Made by a program: the position numbers and the translations under genes | In this document: one piece after another, positions 29,451-39,043 of the stretch | Numbering within the stretch: position 1 is the stretch's first letter | Layout: each line of letters starts with the position of its first letter | Notes under the pieces: model-generated | Seen by the model: the letters and a program-made list of their open reading frames with translations, nothing else | The model's database searches: none | Told to the model about the DNA's origin: nothing | Assembly: GCF_000430665.1 (NCBI RefSeq) | Contig: NZ_AUML01000035.1 | Span: forward strand, 1-64,000 | DNA: 64,000 nt | Direction of reading: 5' to 3' | From: Aquimarina muelleri DSM 19832 | GTDB taxonomy: Bacteria; Bacteroidota; Bacteroidia; Flavobacteriales; Flavobacteriaceae

Positions 29451-30215
29451 TTGTTTGTATTAAAATTTCACTGAAAATAGGGTATAAAAAAAAAGAGATG
29501 ATGTTTAATTTTACAAATAATCATTAAATCTATAAACTTTAGTTTAATAAAAGATAGCTATACTGTATTTTGAGAAAGTCCGCTTTATTTTTGATGAATT
29601 ACTTATTTTATAATAATCAATCTTAAAACTTATGATTAAAAACAGTGTAGGTAAAACTAAAAGTTTTTTAGAAATAATTGATTGATTTTATTTTATTGAT
29701 ATAGTATAAGTGGAATTATAACTTTTTTAAGGAAAAATTAAGACATGTTTATATTTGTATTTAATTATTTGTTTGTCAGGTATTTAGTTTGTTTTTAAAT
29801 GCATTTTAATGTTTAAACAGTATTAATATTGAGGTTTAACCGTATGTATATTTATTTAATATCGATTAAGTTTGTTACATATTTACCCTACCCTATATAA
29901 AGTATTAGTTTTAATGGATTATTAAATGCTAAGTAATATGCATACAGGCTTGTTTTTTGTATGATGTATATTATGGAATTTAAAGATAATACTATCTTTT
30001 TTAGCATTTTAATAAATCAATTACTTACTGTATTGATGTGAATTTGTTCATTTTAAAATTTGTTAAAAAAGAAAATAATAATTGTTTATTAAAAAAAATA
30101 AGCATTGACAAACCTATGAATGAGATTAAATACAAAAAAAACAGATGTAAGTAGATAATAAAAAAAATAACATTCGAATACTAAAAATAATATATAACAA
30201 AAAAAACTTTAAAAT
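29451..30215. other. 765-bp gene-free region before the T6SS locus
   Basis: Very AT-rich with no ORF of substance. One TATATTTG box (29750-29757) could drive tssB with a leader of about 450 nt. The last 80 bp before tssB are almost pure A/T with A-rich stretches, as often seen before strongly translated Bacteroidetes genes. Confidence 0.45.
29750..29757 (+). promoter_or_regulatory. Candidate -7 box for the T6SS operon
   Basis: TATATTTG fits TAnnTTTG, but no -33 TTG lies at the right distance and the leader to tssB would be long. Confidence 0.3.
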
Positions 30216-30674
30216 ATGTCTATGTATAACTATGGAATAGGAGGAAACGAAGTAAAAGTAGATGCAGGAGAATCTATTGCAGATATCCCAGCAAACAAAA
30301 CTTTATTGATTCAAAAATTAACAAATGAAGCTCCAGTTACACCAGAAGCTGTTTATGGTCTTCAAACGGTAGAACAGGTATTTGAAAAATTCGCTCCAAA
30401 TGTAGATGTCGAATTTCAAGATGAACAAGGAACAGATGTAAAAGAAAATATAAACTTTAAAAACCTTGGAGATTTTGGATCTAAATCTATTAAAAAGAAC
30501 AGTGATTTTTTGAATAAACTGGATATTGAAAAAGAACAAAACACTAAAATTATTCGGCAACTTACCTCTAATAAAGGATTGAAAAAAGCATTAGAAAATC
30601 CCGAAACTAGAGCAGCTATTGTTCAAGTATTAGAAGAGTCTCTAAAAGAGATTGAAAACGCAGGAACTAAATAA
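30216..30674 (+). CDS. tssB: T6SS contractile sheath small subunit TssB (VipA-like)
   Basis: 152 residues with the TssB start pattern (IGGNEVKVDAGESIADIPANKTLLIQKL), then a mid-protein helix region and the EALRRALENP-like C-terminal helix (NKGLKKALENPETRAAIVQVLEE). It pairs with TssC to form the contractile sheath in the cytoplasm. First gene of the locus, 35 bp before tssC. Annotated in Bacteroidetes as the T6SS-iii TssB. Confidence 0.92.
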   Translation: MSMYNYGIGGNEVKVDAGESIADIPANKTLLIQKLTNEAPVTPEAVYGLQTVEQVFEKFAPNVDVEFQDEQGTDVKENINFKNLGDFGSKSIKKNSDFLNKLDIEKEQNTKIIRQLTSNKGLKKALENPETRAAIVQVLEESLKEIENAGTK

Positions 30675-30709
30675 TACGTAAGATATTCATAAACCGACAA
30701 TAAATTATT

Positions 30710-32071
30710 ATGGCAATACAAGCAAAAGAAAATAAAGCGGCTTCTAAGCAAGAAAAACAAATTCAAAAAAGCGGATCTTCAGTTGAAGCCTTAGCAGAGT
30801 ATGGTGGGTTTTCTTTTTTAGAAAATATAATCGATGGTTTTTCTAACCTTAACCCAAAAAGAAAAGCAAGAAGAAATATCTTTCTTACCGATGAGCAATG
30901 GGAAACGGAAAGAAAAAATTTATCAAATAGATTAAATGTGTGGGTAGATTTGCTGAATAGTGGAAAAGATACTGAAGGTATGCGAGATATAGCAAAAGAT
31001 CGAGCAGAAAAAGCAGATACCACGTTAAATTCAAATTTAAAAAAAGCATTAAAAGCCACAGAAGAGTTAGAGAGATCTTATAGATCGATGGCTCTTTTTT
31101 ATAAAAACACAGAATCTGATAAAGTAAAAAATGTAACTATACTTAATGCAGATTTAGATCAAATAAAAGATTTAGACAATACGCTATTTATAGATTATGT
31201 AGCAAATGAACTAAAACAAAATTTTGATCGCCTTGATCTTAGAAGTAATTATGGGATATTAAATGTACCTGGATATTTAGGATCTAATGCTGTTTTGGAT
31301 AAATGGTCAAAAATAGCGTATGACAATAAAGCTGTTTTGGTAACAGATTTTCAGGATTTAGAATCCCCAGATGATGTTGTAGATATCTTCTTTAACGCTA
31401 ATCATACTGGAGGAGATGTTTTTAAATCCAATACTTTAATGTCTTGTAATTGGTTATTAGGAAGAAAAAAAGATGATGTGGTAGGAGAAGAAGATAACCT
31501 ATACGTTCCTCCATCTTCTGCATTAGCCGGAAAAATATACAGTACTTTGATGTCTCAAGTAGTTGCTGGTAAAAAATTTGGAGGAATTAATGAAGTAGAA
31601 AGTGTTCGTTTTGATCTTAAAAAGAGCGAAATCTCAGAACTAGAAAAAATGGGATTGGTGCCAATGGTTAATGAGTATAGTAAAGTTATGGCATTTTCTG
31701 CTAAAACATTATTCAATGGGGATAATCTAGGTCTACAAACATACTCTGTAGTAAGAGTATTTGATCATATAACTAAAGTGCTTTTTGATTTCTTAAACAG
31801 AAGAGCTTTTGAAAACTGGACAACTCGTACAGAAGCAGATTTAAGAAGTCAAATCGTTAAGTTTCTGGATGGAATACAAGGTCCGTCTAAACTTATTGAA
31901 AGGTTTCAGGTAATGAAAATAGAACAAGATAAGAACCAAAAAGACAGAGTACTATTAGATATACATATTACTCCATATTTTCCTGCAAAAAGTTTTGTAA
32001 TTCAGTTAGATGGTCATAAAGGAGATGGTCCTGAAAATGCAGAATGGCACAGTGAATATAAACAACAGTAA
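30710..32071 (+). CDS. tssC: T6SS contractile sheath large subunit TssC (VipB-like)
   Basis: 453 residues, the Bacteroidetes-type TssC. Recognisable segments are LSNRLNVWVDLL near the N-terminus, KIAYDNKAVLVTDFQDL in the middle and the C-terminal ILLDIHITPYFPAKSFVIQL-type strand. With TssB it forms the sheath whose contraction drives the tube. A hairpin with terminator character follows at 32104, so sheath genes may be expressed above the rest of the locus. Confidence 0.92.
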   Translation: MAIQAKENKAASKQEKQIQKSGSSVEALAEYGGFSFLENIIDGFSNLNPKRKARRNIFLTDEQWETERKNLSNRLNVWVDLLNSGKDTEGMRDIAKDRAEKADTTLNSNLKKALKATEELERSYRSMALFYKNTESDKVKNVTILNADLDQIKDLDNTLFIDYVANELKQNFDRLDLRSNYGILNVPGYLGSNAVLDKWSKIAYDNKAVLVTDFQDLESPDDVVDIFFNANHTGGDVFKSNTLMSCNWLLGRKKDDVVGEEDNLYVPPSSALAGKIYSTLMSQVVAGKKFGGINEVESVRFDLKKSEISELEKMGLVPMVNEYSKVMAFSAKTLFNGDNLGLQTYSVVRVFDHITKVLFDFLNRRAFENWTTRTEADLRSQIVKFLDGIQGPSKLIERFQVMKIEQDKNQKDRVLLDIHITPYFPAKSFVIQLDGHKGDGPENAEWHSEYKQQ

Positions 32072-32103
32072 TATTAAATAATGCTACAACCTATTAAATT
32101 AAG

Positions 32104-32147
32104 CGAAATCAAAACGTATTGATGCCATCAATTTGTTTTTGATTTCG
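32104..32147 (+). terminator. Hairpin after tssC, partial terminator
   Basis: CGAAATCAAAA pairs with TTTTGATTTCG around a 22-nt loop, followed by TTT. It lies in the 346-bp gap 3' of tssC. The remainder of the gap (32148-32417) shows no gene. Read-through is needed if the downstream genes lack their own promoter. Confidence 0.55.
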
Positions 32148-32417
32148 TTTAAAACGATAGGAGAATAATAGGTTTTTTAAAAGAACAGAGTTTTGTTTTT
32201 ATGAAAAAAAAGATAGTAGATGTTGTCGTTTTAGGCTTTTTATATGAAACAATATAATTTGATATCCTATATAATTTTATATGTAGGATAGGGTATGGAT
32301 AATATTTAATTATTACACTGTTTTTCAAAACTATAGTATTTATGTTTTTAAGATGTAGAGCATCTCTCTTTTTATTTTAAAAATAGGCTAAATTATAAGC
32401 ACTAAAATCTAAAGCAG

Positions 32418-32846
32418 ATGAAGTATCTAAAATTACCTATAGATTTTTCTGGTATGTTACACGGAAAAACACAAAAAAGATGTTCCGTAGAGGAATCTAT
32501 TGCGCAATATATTATGATGCAAATAACCAGTAGATATGGAGAAGTTGCAGGGAGAAATGATTTTGGATCAGATATATGGGAACTCGAATTCAATCAGTTA
32601 GTCAAGATTTATGAATGGGAAGAAAAAGTAAGATTATCACTTCTTGAGTCGATCACTAAATACGAAACTAGACTTACAGACATAAATGTAGTTGTAAGTT
32701 TAAGTGAAATTGATACAGATGTAGATTCTAAAAAACACTCCGAGGTAAGAAGAAAAGCAGTGATAAGCGTTTCAGGAAATATTGTGCAAACAGGAGTAGC
32801 CTTTAACTTTAATACATCTCTATACGTAAGCCCTTTATCTCAATAA
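32418..32846 (+). CDS. tssE: T6SS baseplate protein TssE (gp25-like)
   Basis: 142 residues with the gp25/lysozyme-like pattern: YIMMQITSRYGEVAGRNDFGSDIWELEF, then a helix with EEKVRLSLLESITKYETRL and beta strands (INVVVSLSEI ... RRKAVISVSGNI). Part of the cytoplasmic baseplate wedge with TssF, G and K. The next gene is tssF, 83 bp away. Confidence 0.85.
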   Translation: MKYLKLPIDFSGMLHGKTQKRCSVEESIAQYIMMQITSRYGEVAGRNDFGSDIWELEFNQLVKIYEWEEKVRLSLLESITKYETRLTDINVVVSLSEIDTDVDSKKHSEVRRKAVISVSGNIVQTGVAFNFNTSLYVSPLSQ

Positions 32847-32929
32847 TGAATAAATCTTATTGAATTTATGTAAAACTTGTTTTGTAACATACAATAGACT
32901 CATAAAAAATTCAATAATAACCTAAAGGT

Positions 32930-34702
32930 ATGGTTGATAATAATTATAGAAAAATAAAAGAACGTATGAAAATGCGTTCTATGGAATTGTGGGGAATAGA
33001 AAACAGTCAAAAAGTAGACCCAGTTATTGAGATGTTTCTAGACGTATTCTCCTATGAGTTATCAAAGATATATCAAGAAGTCAAAATATCAGATGCCAAA
33101 CTTTTAGAAAGAATATCAAAAATATTGGTTAATGAAAACTGGTCACTCCCTACGCCATCACATGCATTGCTTAGTGTACAGCCTTCTGAACAAGTAGGAG
33201 AAATAGAAAAAACTACCCAGTTATATTTTCAAAAAATAGTTAAAGGAGAGTTAAACGATGTGTTTTTTACTCCAATCAAAAAACAAGAATTATTAAAAGC
33301 AAAAGTATATTGTACTGCTTGGGAGCGAGAATTAGCTTTTGATACAGATAAAGGGTTTAAACATGTCATAAACTCTTATAAAGAAAGCCAAGTCCCAGAA
33401 TATACTATTTGGGTAGGCATAGATATTGATGAATCTTTACTGCAAGAAATAACCAAAATGCCAATAAGTATACTGTTAAAAGACTCTCATCTTAATCCAT
33501 ATCTAAAGATGAGTAAAGTACAGGATTATGAAGGCAATGATTTAATATTATATCAGGAACAAGAAGATATAAACACGAATAAAGAACATTATTATACTAC
33601 TATACAACGATATTATCAAGATTATTTATATACTATAGATCTCAGCAATAGTACTAAAAAAAGGCACAAATTAACCAATAGATGTAACGGCATATTTAAT
33701 CAAGAAGAAATAGAAGAATATGATAAAGAACTTTTTTGGTTACAAATATCATTTTCGGTAGCTTTTACAAAAGAAGAGTTGGATAAGATTACGATTTCTA
33801 CAAATACATTCCCTGTAGTGAATAGAAAAAGATCGTACAAGCAGCATAGCATAAAAAGAAACGGTAAGATTGTTTCTCTTTATTTTGATGAAAAAGAATA
33901 TTTCTTAAACGTAGAATCTCTTATCGATAACGAAGGAAGAATGTATAAGAGCGCATTAAAAAATGACATAAATAATATGGAAGGTTCTTTTTCTCTTTAT
34001 TTTGGAGATATAGAGCAGTTTGATGAACGTAATGCAAAATCTATTTTAACAGATGTAATACAAACAGTAAGAGAAGAAGGAAGCTCATTCTCTGCAGTAG
34101 GATATGATTTGTTAAATGCTTATCTAGAAGATCTTAATAATAAATTAGACACTCTAGAACGTAAAGTAAATTTTAGATATAAAGATGTAAGTGATAATAG
34201 CGAAAAAGTTTATCTACAAACAATTCCTCATAAAACTTCGAATACCTATGAGTGTATTTATTGGACCACAAATGCTGGTTTAGCCAATGATATAAAGCAA
34301 GGAACTTTACTCAATCAATATCAAACTATCGAACTACAAGCAGACAGTATTCGATTACAAACAGATACGGTTGGAGGAATAGTAAAAAAAGGAGCAAAAG
34401 AAAAAATAAGCAGTTTTAGATATGGACTACTATCTAAGGATAGAATAGTCTCTAATGAAGATATCAAAGAGTTTATATATATGACCATAGGGGATGTGGT
34501 TAAAAATGTATCTGTAAAATCAGGAGTAGGGATATCTGTGCACAAAAAACAAGGATTAGTAAGAACCATTAATGTAGAGGTTCTATTAAGTCAAAGCGGA
34601 AATTTAAGTAACGAAAACAAAAAACGATTAGGAAATTACTTGCAATTAGAATTAGAAAACAAATCAGTGCATAGCACCCCTTATCGTGTAAACATAATAT
34701 AA
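32930..34702 (+). CDS. tssF: T6SS baseplate protein TssF
   Basis: 590 residues. The start (KERMKMRSMELWGI ... DPVIEMFLDVFSYELSKIYQEV, then LLERISKIL) and the C-terminal fold (IYMTIGDVVKNVSVKSGVGIS ... LGNYLQLELENKSVHSTPYRV) are those of Bacteroidetes TssF. It forms the wedge complex with TssG and TssE. It sits 5 bp before clpV, arguing for tight co-translation. Confidence 0.88.
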   Translation: MVDNNYRKIKERMKMRSMELWGIENSQKVDPVIEMFLDVFSYELSKIYQEVKISDAKLLERISKILVNENWSLPTPSHALLSVQPSEQVGEIEKTTQLYFQKIVKGELNDVFFTPIKKQELLKAKVYCTAWERELAFDTDKGFKHVINSYKESQVPEYTIWVGIDIDESLLQEITKMPISILLKDSHLNPYLKMSKVQDYEGNDLILYQEQEDINTNKEHYYTTIQRYYQDYLYTIDLSNSTKKRHKLTNRCNGIFNQEEIEEYDKELFWLQISFSVAFTKEELDKITISTNTFPVVNRKRSYKQHSIKRNGKIVSLYFDEKEYFLNVESLIDNEGRMYKSALKNDINNMEGSFSLYFGDIEQFDERNAKSILTDVIQTVREEGSSFSAVGYDLLNAYLEDLNNKLDTLERKVNFRYKDVSDNSEKVYLQTIPHKTSNTYECIYWTTNAGLANDIKQGTLLNQYQTIELQADSIRLQTDTVGGIVKKGAKEKISSFRYGLLSKDRIVSNEDIKEFIYMTIGDVVKNVSVKSGVGISVHKKQGLVRTINVEVLLSQSGNLSNENKKRLGNYLQLELENKSVHSTPYRVNII

Positions 34703-34707
34703 TAGTA

Positions 34708-37146
34708 ATGATCGAAAATAATTTCAGTCCAAGTTTAGTATCTGCAGTACGATTAGCAAAATCGTTTGCCACAAAAGATAGACATACGACTTATGGAGTA
34801 GCACATTTGGCACTAGCATTACTATACGAACCTACAGGAGTAAGTGACATATTATCTAGTATGGGTAAAGATGTAGATTACCTGCAAGAGTGGTTCGAAA
34901 TGCGAAAAGAAATATACGAATCACAGGATCCCGATGCAACAGAACCTGTGCCAGATGAAGAAGTAGATAAAGTATTCGAAGAATCAGAAAGATCAAAATT
35001 AAAATTAGGAACCGATTACATAGACGGGGTTTGTGTATTTACAGCAATTATCAGAAAAGGAGTTGTATACACTAACAAGCAATTAGAAACCATTTCGGTA
35101 ACAGAAGAAGAATTTTATAAAATATACGATTCTCCTATTTTTTCCTCAAAAAATTTAACCGATAGTGAACATGCAGAACTAGTAGGGTCAATACCGTATT
35201 GTACAAATCTGATTACCCAAAAAAATATAGATGAAGGCACCTTGATCTTAGGGCGAGATAAAGAAATGCGAAGCATTCTGGAAAGTCTCGAACGACAAGA
35301 AAATAGAGGTATTTTGGTAGTAGGAGACTCTGGAGTAGGCAAAACGGGGATTATTAAAGGATTAATTAAGCATATTGCAGAATCAGAAAACTCTTTGGTT
35401 TCAGAAAAACAGATTATAGGGCTTAATGCATCCAAACTATTAGCAAATAGTGCCAATGAGAGCGATGTAGCTAAAAAACTAAGCGATATTTTTGATAAAA
35501 TAGAAAAAGTAGAGAATTGTCTTTTAATTATCGACGACATACAAGTTCTTATTGAAGGAGCTCAGGGAGGATCAGGAGCAGTAACCAATTTAATCTCTGC
35601 AGAGCTTAATGATGGATCTATTAATTTGATTGCAACTATCAATCCCGATGCCTATAGAAAAACGATAGAAAAACATTCTATAAACCGCAAGCTCGAAGTT
35701 ATAAAGCTTGAGGAGTTAGAAAAAATGATATTACTTAAATGCTTAGAGAACCATAGATATAAGCTCACTGCATATTATCAATTAAAAATAGCCGAAGAAG
35801 CCATTACAGAATCAGTACAATACTCCAAAAGATATTTCAAAGAAAACAAACTCCCTCATGGAGCAATAGAACTGTTAGACAGAACATTGGCATCGGTACA
35901 TACCAGTAACGCCAATTCTTTAAAAGAAATAGAAGCATTACAAGCACAGTTAAAAGCGGTAGCCCTAGGAGAAAAAGACTCTATATCCAATCTTTATTTC
36001 TTGTACCGCTTGGTAACCGATAGGATTAGTCCGGTAGTGTTAAATAACATCTCGACTAAATACGATATCCTTGCCATAGAAAAAGAAGAAGAACTGGTTC
36101 AAAAACTAGAAGAATATCTAACAGAAGCAAAAAAAATAGCAGAACAGCCCATTAAAGAAATCACAGCACATGAGATTTCAGCTATGGTGGCAAGCATTAC
36201 AGGAATCCCTATAGGAAAAATACAAGCCGAAGAAAAAGAGAGACTTCTTAATATTGAAGAACGCCTGCAAGCAAGAGTAAAAGGACAAGATCATGCTATT
36301 ACTACATTGTCAGACGCTATTATAGAGTCCAGAAGTGGATTAAGCAACCCTAAACAACCAATAGGGTCATTTTTCTTTTTAGGACCAACAGGAACCGGTA
36401 AAACAGAGCTTACAAAATCTTTGGCAGAACTACTTTTTGATGACGAAAGCGCGATGATTCGCTTTGATATGTCAGAGTTTAAAGAAGAACATTCTGCTGC
36501 ACTTTTATATGGAGCACCTCCTGGATATGTAGGATATGAAGAAGGAGGGATGCTAGTAAACAAAATTAGAGAAAAACCATATTCGATCATACTATTTGAT
36601 GAGATTGAAAAAGCACATAGCTCTGTATACGATGTGTTTTTACAAATTATGGACGAAGGTCATATTCATGATAAACTGGGGCGTGAAGGAGATTTTTCTA
36701 ATGCAATCATTATATTTACTTCTAATATTGGTAGCCAGTGGATTGCAGAGCAGTTTGGGGAGCAAAAAATACCATCTTCAAATCAATTGATCGAAGTAAT
36801 GAGCAATCATTTTAGACCAGAATTTTTGGGTAGGATCACAGAGGTAGTGCCTTTTGCTCCAATTAATGAGCAAGTAGCACAAATGATCTTTGTATTGCAA
36901 TTCCAGAACCTGCAACAACAATTAAAACAACAAAAAAATATAACCCTTAATTTATCTAAAGAAGCGTTAAAGCATTTATCCAACAAAGGATATTCAAAAA
37001 CCTATGGAGCCAGACCAATATCGGGAGTGATTCGTACCTATCTTAAAAAAGCAATATCCAGAATGATAGTATCAGAAAGTGTAGTTTCTGGGGATGTGGT
37101 ACTGGTAGATTATAAAGACGAAAGTTTAATCTGGGAAAAACAGTAA
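34708..37146 (+). CDS. tssH: T6SS ATPase TssH (ClpV)
   Basis: 812 residues, Hsp100 layout. A Clp N-domain (1-160) is followed by AAA1 with Walker A GDSGVGKT (206-213) and Walker B LLIIDD. A short coiled middle domain precedes AAA2 with Walker A GPTGTGKT (559-566), and DEIEKAH starts at 631. The C-terminal ClpB D2-small domain ends the protein. Family role: recognition and recycling of contracted TssB/C sheath. The context (between tssF and tssG) separates it from housekeeping ClpB/ClpA. Confidence 0.95.
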   Translation: MIENNFSPSLVSAVRLAKSFATKDRHTTYGVAHLALALLYEPTGVSDILSSMGKDVDYLQEWFEMRKEIYESQDPDATEPVPDEEVDKVFEESERSKLKLGTDYIDGVCVFTAIIRKGVVYTNKQLETISVTEEEFYKIYDSPIFSSKNLTDSEHAELVGSIPYCTNLITQKNIDEGTLILGRDKEMRSILESLERQENRGILVVGDSGVGKTGIIKGLIKHIAESENSLVSEKQIIGLNASKLLANSANESDVAKKLSDIFDKIEKVENCLLIIDDIQVLIEGAQGGSGAVTNLISAELNDGSINLIATINPDAYRKTIEKHSINRKLEVIKLEELEKMILLKCLENHRYKLTAYYQLKIAEEAITESVQYSKRYFKENKLPHGAIELLDRTLASVHTSNANSLKEIEALQAQLKAVALGEKDSISNLYFLYRLVTDRISPVVLNNISTKYDILAIEKEEELVQKLEEYLTEAKKIAEQPIKEITAHEISAMVASITGIPIGKIQAEEKERLLNIEERLQARVKGQDHAITTLSDAIIESRSGLSNPKQPIGSFFFLGPTGTGKTELTKSLAELLFDDESAMIRFDMSEFKEEHSAALLYGAPPGYVGYEEGGMLVNKIREKPYSIILFDEIEKAHSSVYDVFLQIMDEGHIHDKLGREGDFSNAIIIFTSNIGSQWIAEQFGEQKIPSSNQLIEVMSNHFRPEFLGRITEVVPFAPINEQVAQMIFVLQFQNLQQQLKQQKNITLNLSKEALKHLSNKGYSKTYGARPISGVIRTYLKKAISRMIVSESVVSGDVVLVDYKDESLIWEKQ

Positions 37147-37149
37147 CAG

Positions 37150-38124
37150 ATGGCAGTAGACTTGGATGACATAAAAAAAAGTGAAATTACCGGTTTTGTG
37201 GCAGAGGTATTCTATGAAGAACTTATGTTTATCTTAGAGGATTCAAAAGATCGCAACGTATGGATAAAAAACCATGGTATGAACAGCAGGGCTTTCTCCA
37301 AAGACGTGCTGGATTTAAGTAGTTACGATCCCTTAAGTATGTCCCCTAAGGCAGATACTGTTTTTATTCATTTAAGCCGTAATAGTATCTACCATCAATT
37401 ACCAGAAATATTATTTCACCCATTGGTAATCAGTACTCCCTCTATGAGTAATAAAGAGATTGTAGATGCCATACGCGAAAATCGAAAAAAAGAAGAAGAA
37501 AACATACATTTCTTTATTCCTTTTGATACCTTTTTGTTTGAAGAAAAATTAAAACTATCCAATAGGCACCTTAATATTTTTACCGATGATTATGCCAAAC
37601 AGAACCTTTTTTCGTTTGCAAATGCAATCATTAAAAAAGATATTCCTTTACAAAAAGAGCAGCTATATAAACTGTTTCTAAATCTATGTAACGCAGAGCA
37701 ATTAAAAGAAAATTTACCAGAGTTAGAAGAGCTATTACGATCTATATTAGGATTTTATGTCGTATTAGAGTACAGACCATGTGTATTAAAACAAAGCCCT
37801 TTTATGGCTTTAGGCGAAGGAATACTAGGATATGATATAGGCACTCAAGGACCAGTTATTAGCGAGCAAGATGATATTTATGCAATAATGCAGTTAGAAG
37901 AGCATCAAGAGTATAAAGTATTACAAAAAAACAGAAGCATTATTAAAAAAATATTAGAATTTTTTACTTTTTCAAATAGAAAAATTATAGTACAGCATAA
38001 AATTTTATACAGTAGTGGATTTCAATTAAGAACAAACTATTTGGGGTATGATACCATAATAGCGTATACCAACAATGAAGTAAAAAAAATTGAAGATCAG
38101 CAAATTTTAGCACCAAGTATTTAA
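37150..38124 (+). CDS. tssG: T6SS baseplate protein TssG
   Basis: 324 residues. The segments GFVAEVFYEELMFILED and YDIGTQGPVISEQDDIY, with the C-terminal GTNYLGYDTII-like end (QLRTNYLGYDTIIAY), fit the Bacteroidetes TssG family. It lies 3 bp after tssH and forms part of the TssEFGK baseplate wedge. Confidence 0.82.
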   Translation: MAVDLDDIKKSEITGFVAEVFYEELMFILEDSKDRNVWIKNHGMNSRAFSKDVLDLSSYDPLSMSPKADTVFIHLSRNSIYHQLPEILFHPLVISTPSMSNKEIVDAIRENRKKEEENIHFFIPFDTFLFEEKLKLSNRHLNIFTDDYAKQNLFSFANAIIKKDIPLQKEQLYKLFLNLCNAEQLKENLPELEELLRSILGFYVVLEYRPCVLKQSPFMALGEGILGYDIGTQGPVISEQDDIYAIMQLEEHQEYKVLQKNRSIIKKILEFFTFSNRKIIVQHKILYSSGFQLRTNYLGYDTIIAYTNNEVKKIEDQQILAPSI

Positions 38125-38145
38125 AATATATATACCTAACAACCA

Positions 38146-39042
38146 ATGAACGTATTATTACTTTTTTTTCTAAAATACTTATTAGCGCCACTAATTATGA
38201 TTGTGGCAGTAGTAGTATTAAATACTCTAGCAAAAGGAAAAGCAGTACTAAAAATGAAAAAACTAATCATTTTTATTCTGCTACTAGCCATAATCCTGGC
38301 ACTACCAAGTTTACTAGGGTTTCTTAAATACGAATTTATCTGGGGTGGTTTAGTCATTTCTATTTGTAGTTATTTGGGTATGGGATTTCTGTTTAATTGG
38401 TTTTCTACCAGTAAGATCTTTAACAGTATAGGATTTAAAGAAAACAGGTGGTTGATTATACTCGCCTTGTTTATAGCCATCATACTCTCCTCGTGGATTT
38501 ACTATTTTGTGTTTTCGTGGGCAAATAAGCTAGGATACGAACTATGGGCAATGCTAACCATATTATGGTTTTTGGTGCCACCATTTTATGTGTTTTCCAG
38601 AAGCATGTATTTAAAAATACCAAGTCCGTTTTATAAACTATGGATGGTGAATAACGAGATTAATGATGAGGAATATTGGAACAATGTAGACACCTTTAGG
38701 CTAATGCAGGTAACCGTAAAAATAAAACGATCCCCGCAGGAAAGACATTACGCCTCCTTTTCTGTAAAACTACCCGAAGATGTAACCCTAGGCAGATGGT
38801 TTAATCGATTTATAGACGATCAAAACATACGATTTCCTAACAATGTGATCAAGCTAGAAGATGATAATGGTCCTTATGGCTGGATATTATACACCAATAA
38901 GTGGTTGCCGATGCCCATTTTTACCAGAATGCTCGATTTTGATGGGGATGTAACCCAAAATAAAATAAAAAATAAAACAATTCTATATGTACGTCGTGTT
39001 TCTAAAAATAAAGAAGGCGATACAGAAATAACAGAGGAGTAA
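38146..39042 (+). CDS. tssN: T6SS-iii inner-membrane protein TssN
   Basis: 298 residues with about five membrane helices (6-27, 35-56, 62-85, 98-122, 129-148), then a cytoplasmic or periplasmic domain rich in charged residues ending at 298. This topology and place after tssG match TssN, a protein specific to T6SS-iii loci, thought to replace part of the TssJLM complex. One base separates it from the next gene, so the two are translationally linked. Confidence 0.82.
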   Translation: MNVLLLFFLKYLLAPLIMIVAVVVLNTLAKGKAVLKMKKLIIFILLLAIILALPSLLGFLKYEFIWGGLVISICSYLGMGFLFNWFSTSKIFNSIGFKENRWLIILALFIAIILSSWIYYFVFSWANKLGYELWAMLTILWFLVPPFYVFSRSMYLKIPSPFYKLWMVNNEINDEEYWNNVDTFRLMQVTVKIKRSPQERHYASFSVKLPEDVTLGRWFNRFIDDQNIRFPNNVIKLEDDNGPYGWILYTNKWLPMPIFTRMLDFDGDVTQNKIKNKTILYVRRVSKNKEGDTEITEE

Positions 39043-39043
39043 T

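Noticed and set aside
34708-37146. Housekeeping ClpB or ClpA chaperone
   Set aside because: Position between tssF and tssG with 3-5 bp spacing and the short middle domain fit the T6SS ClpV.
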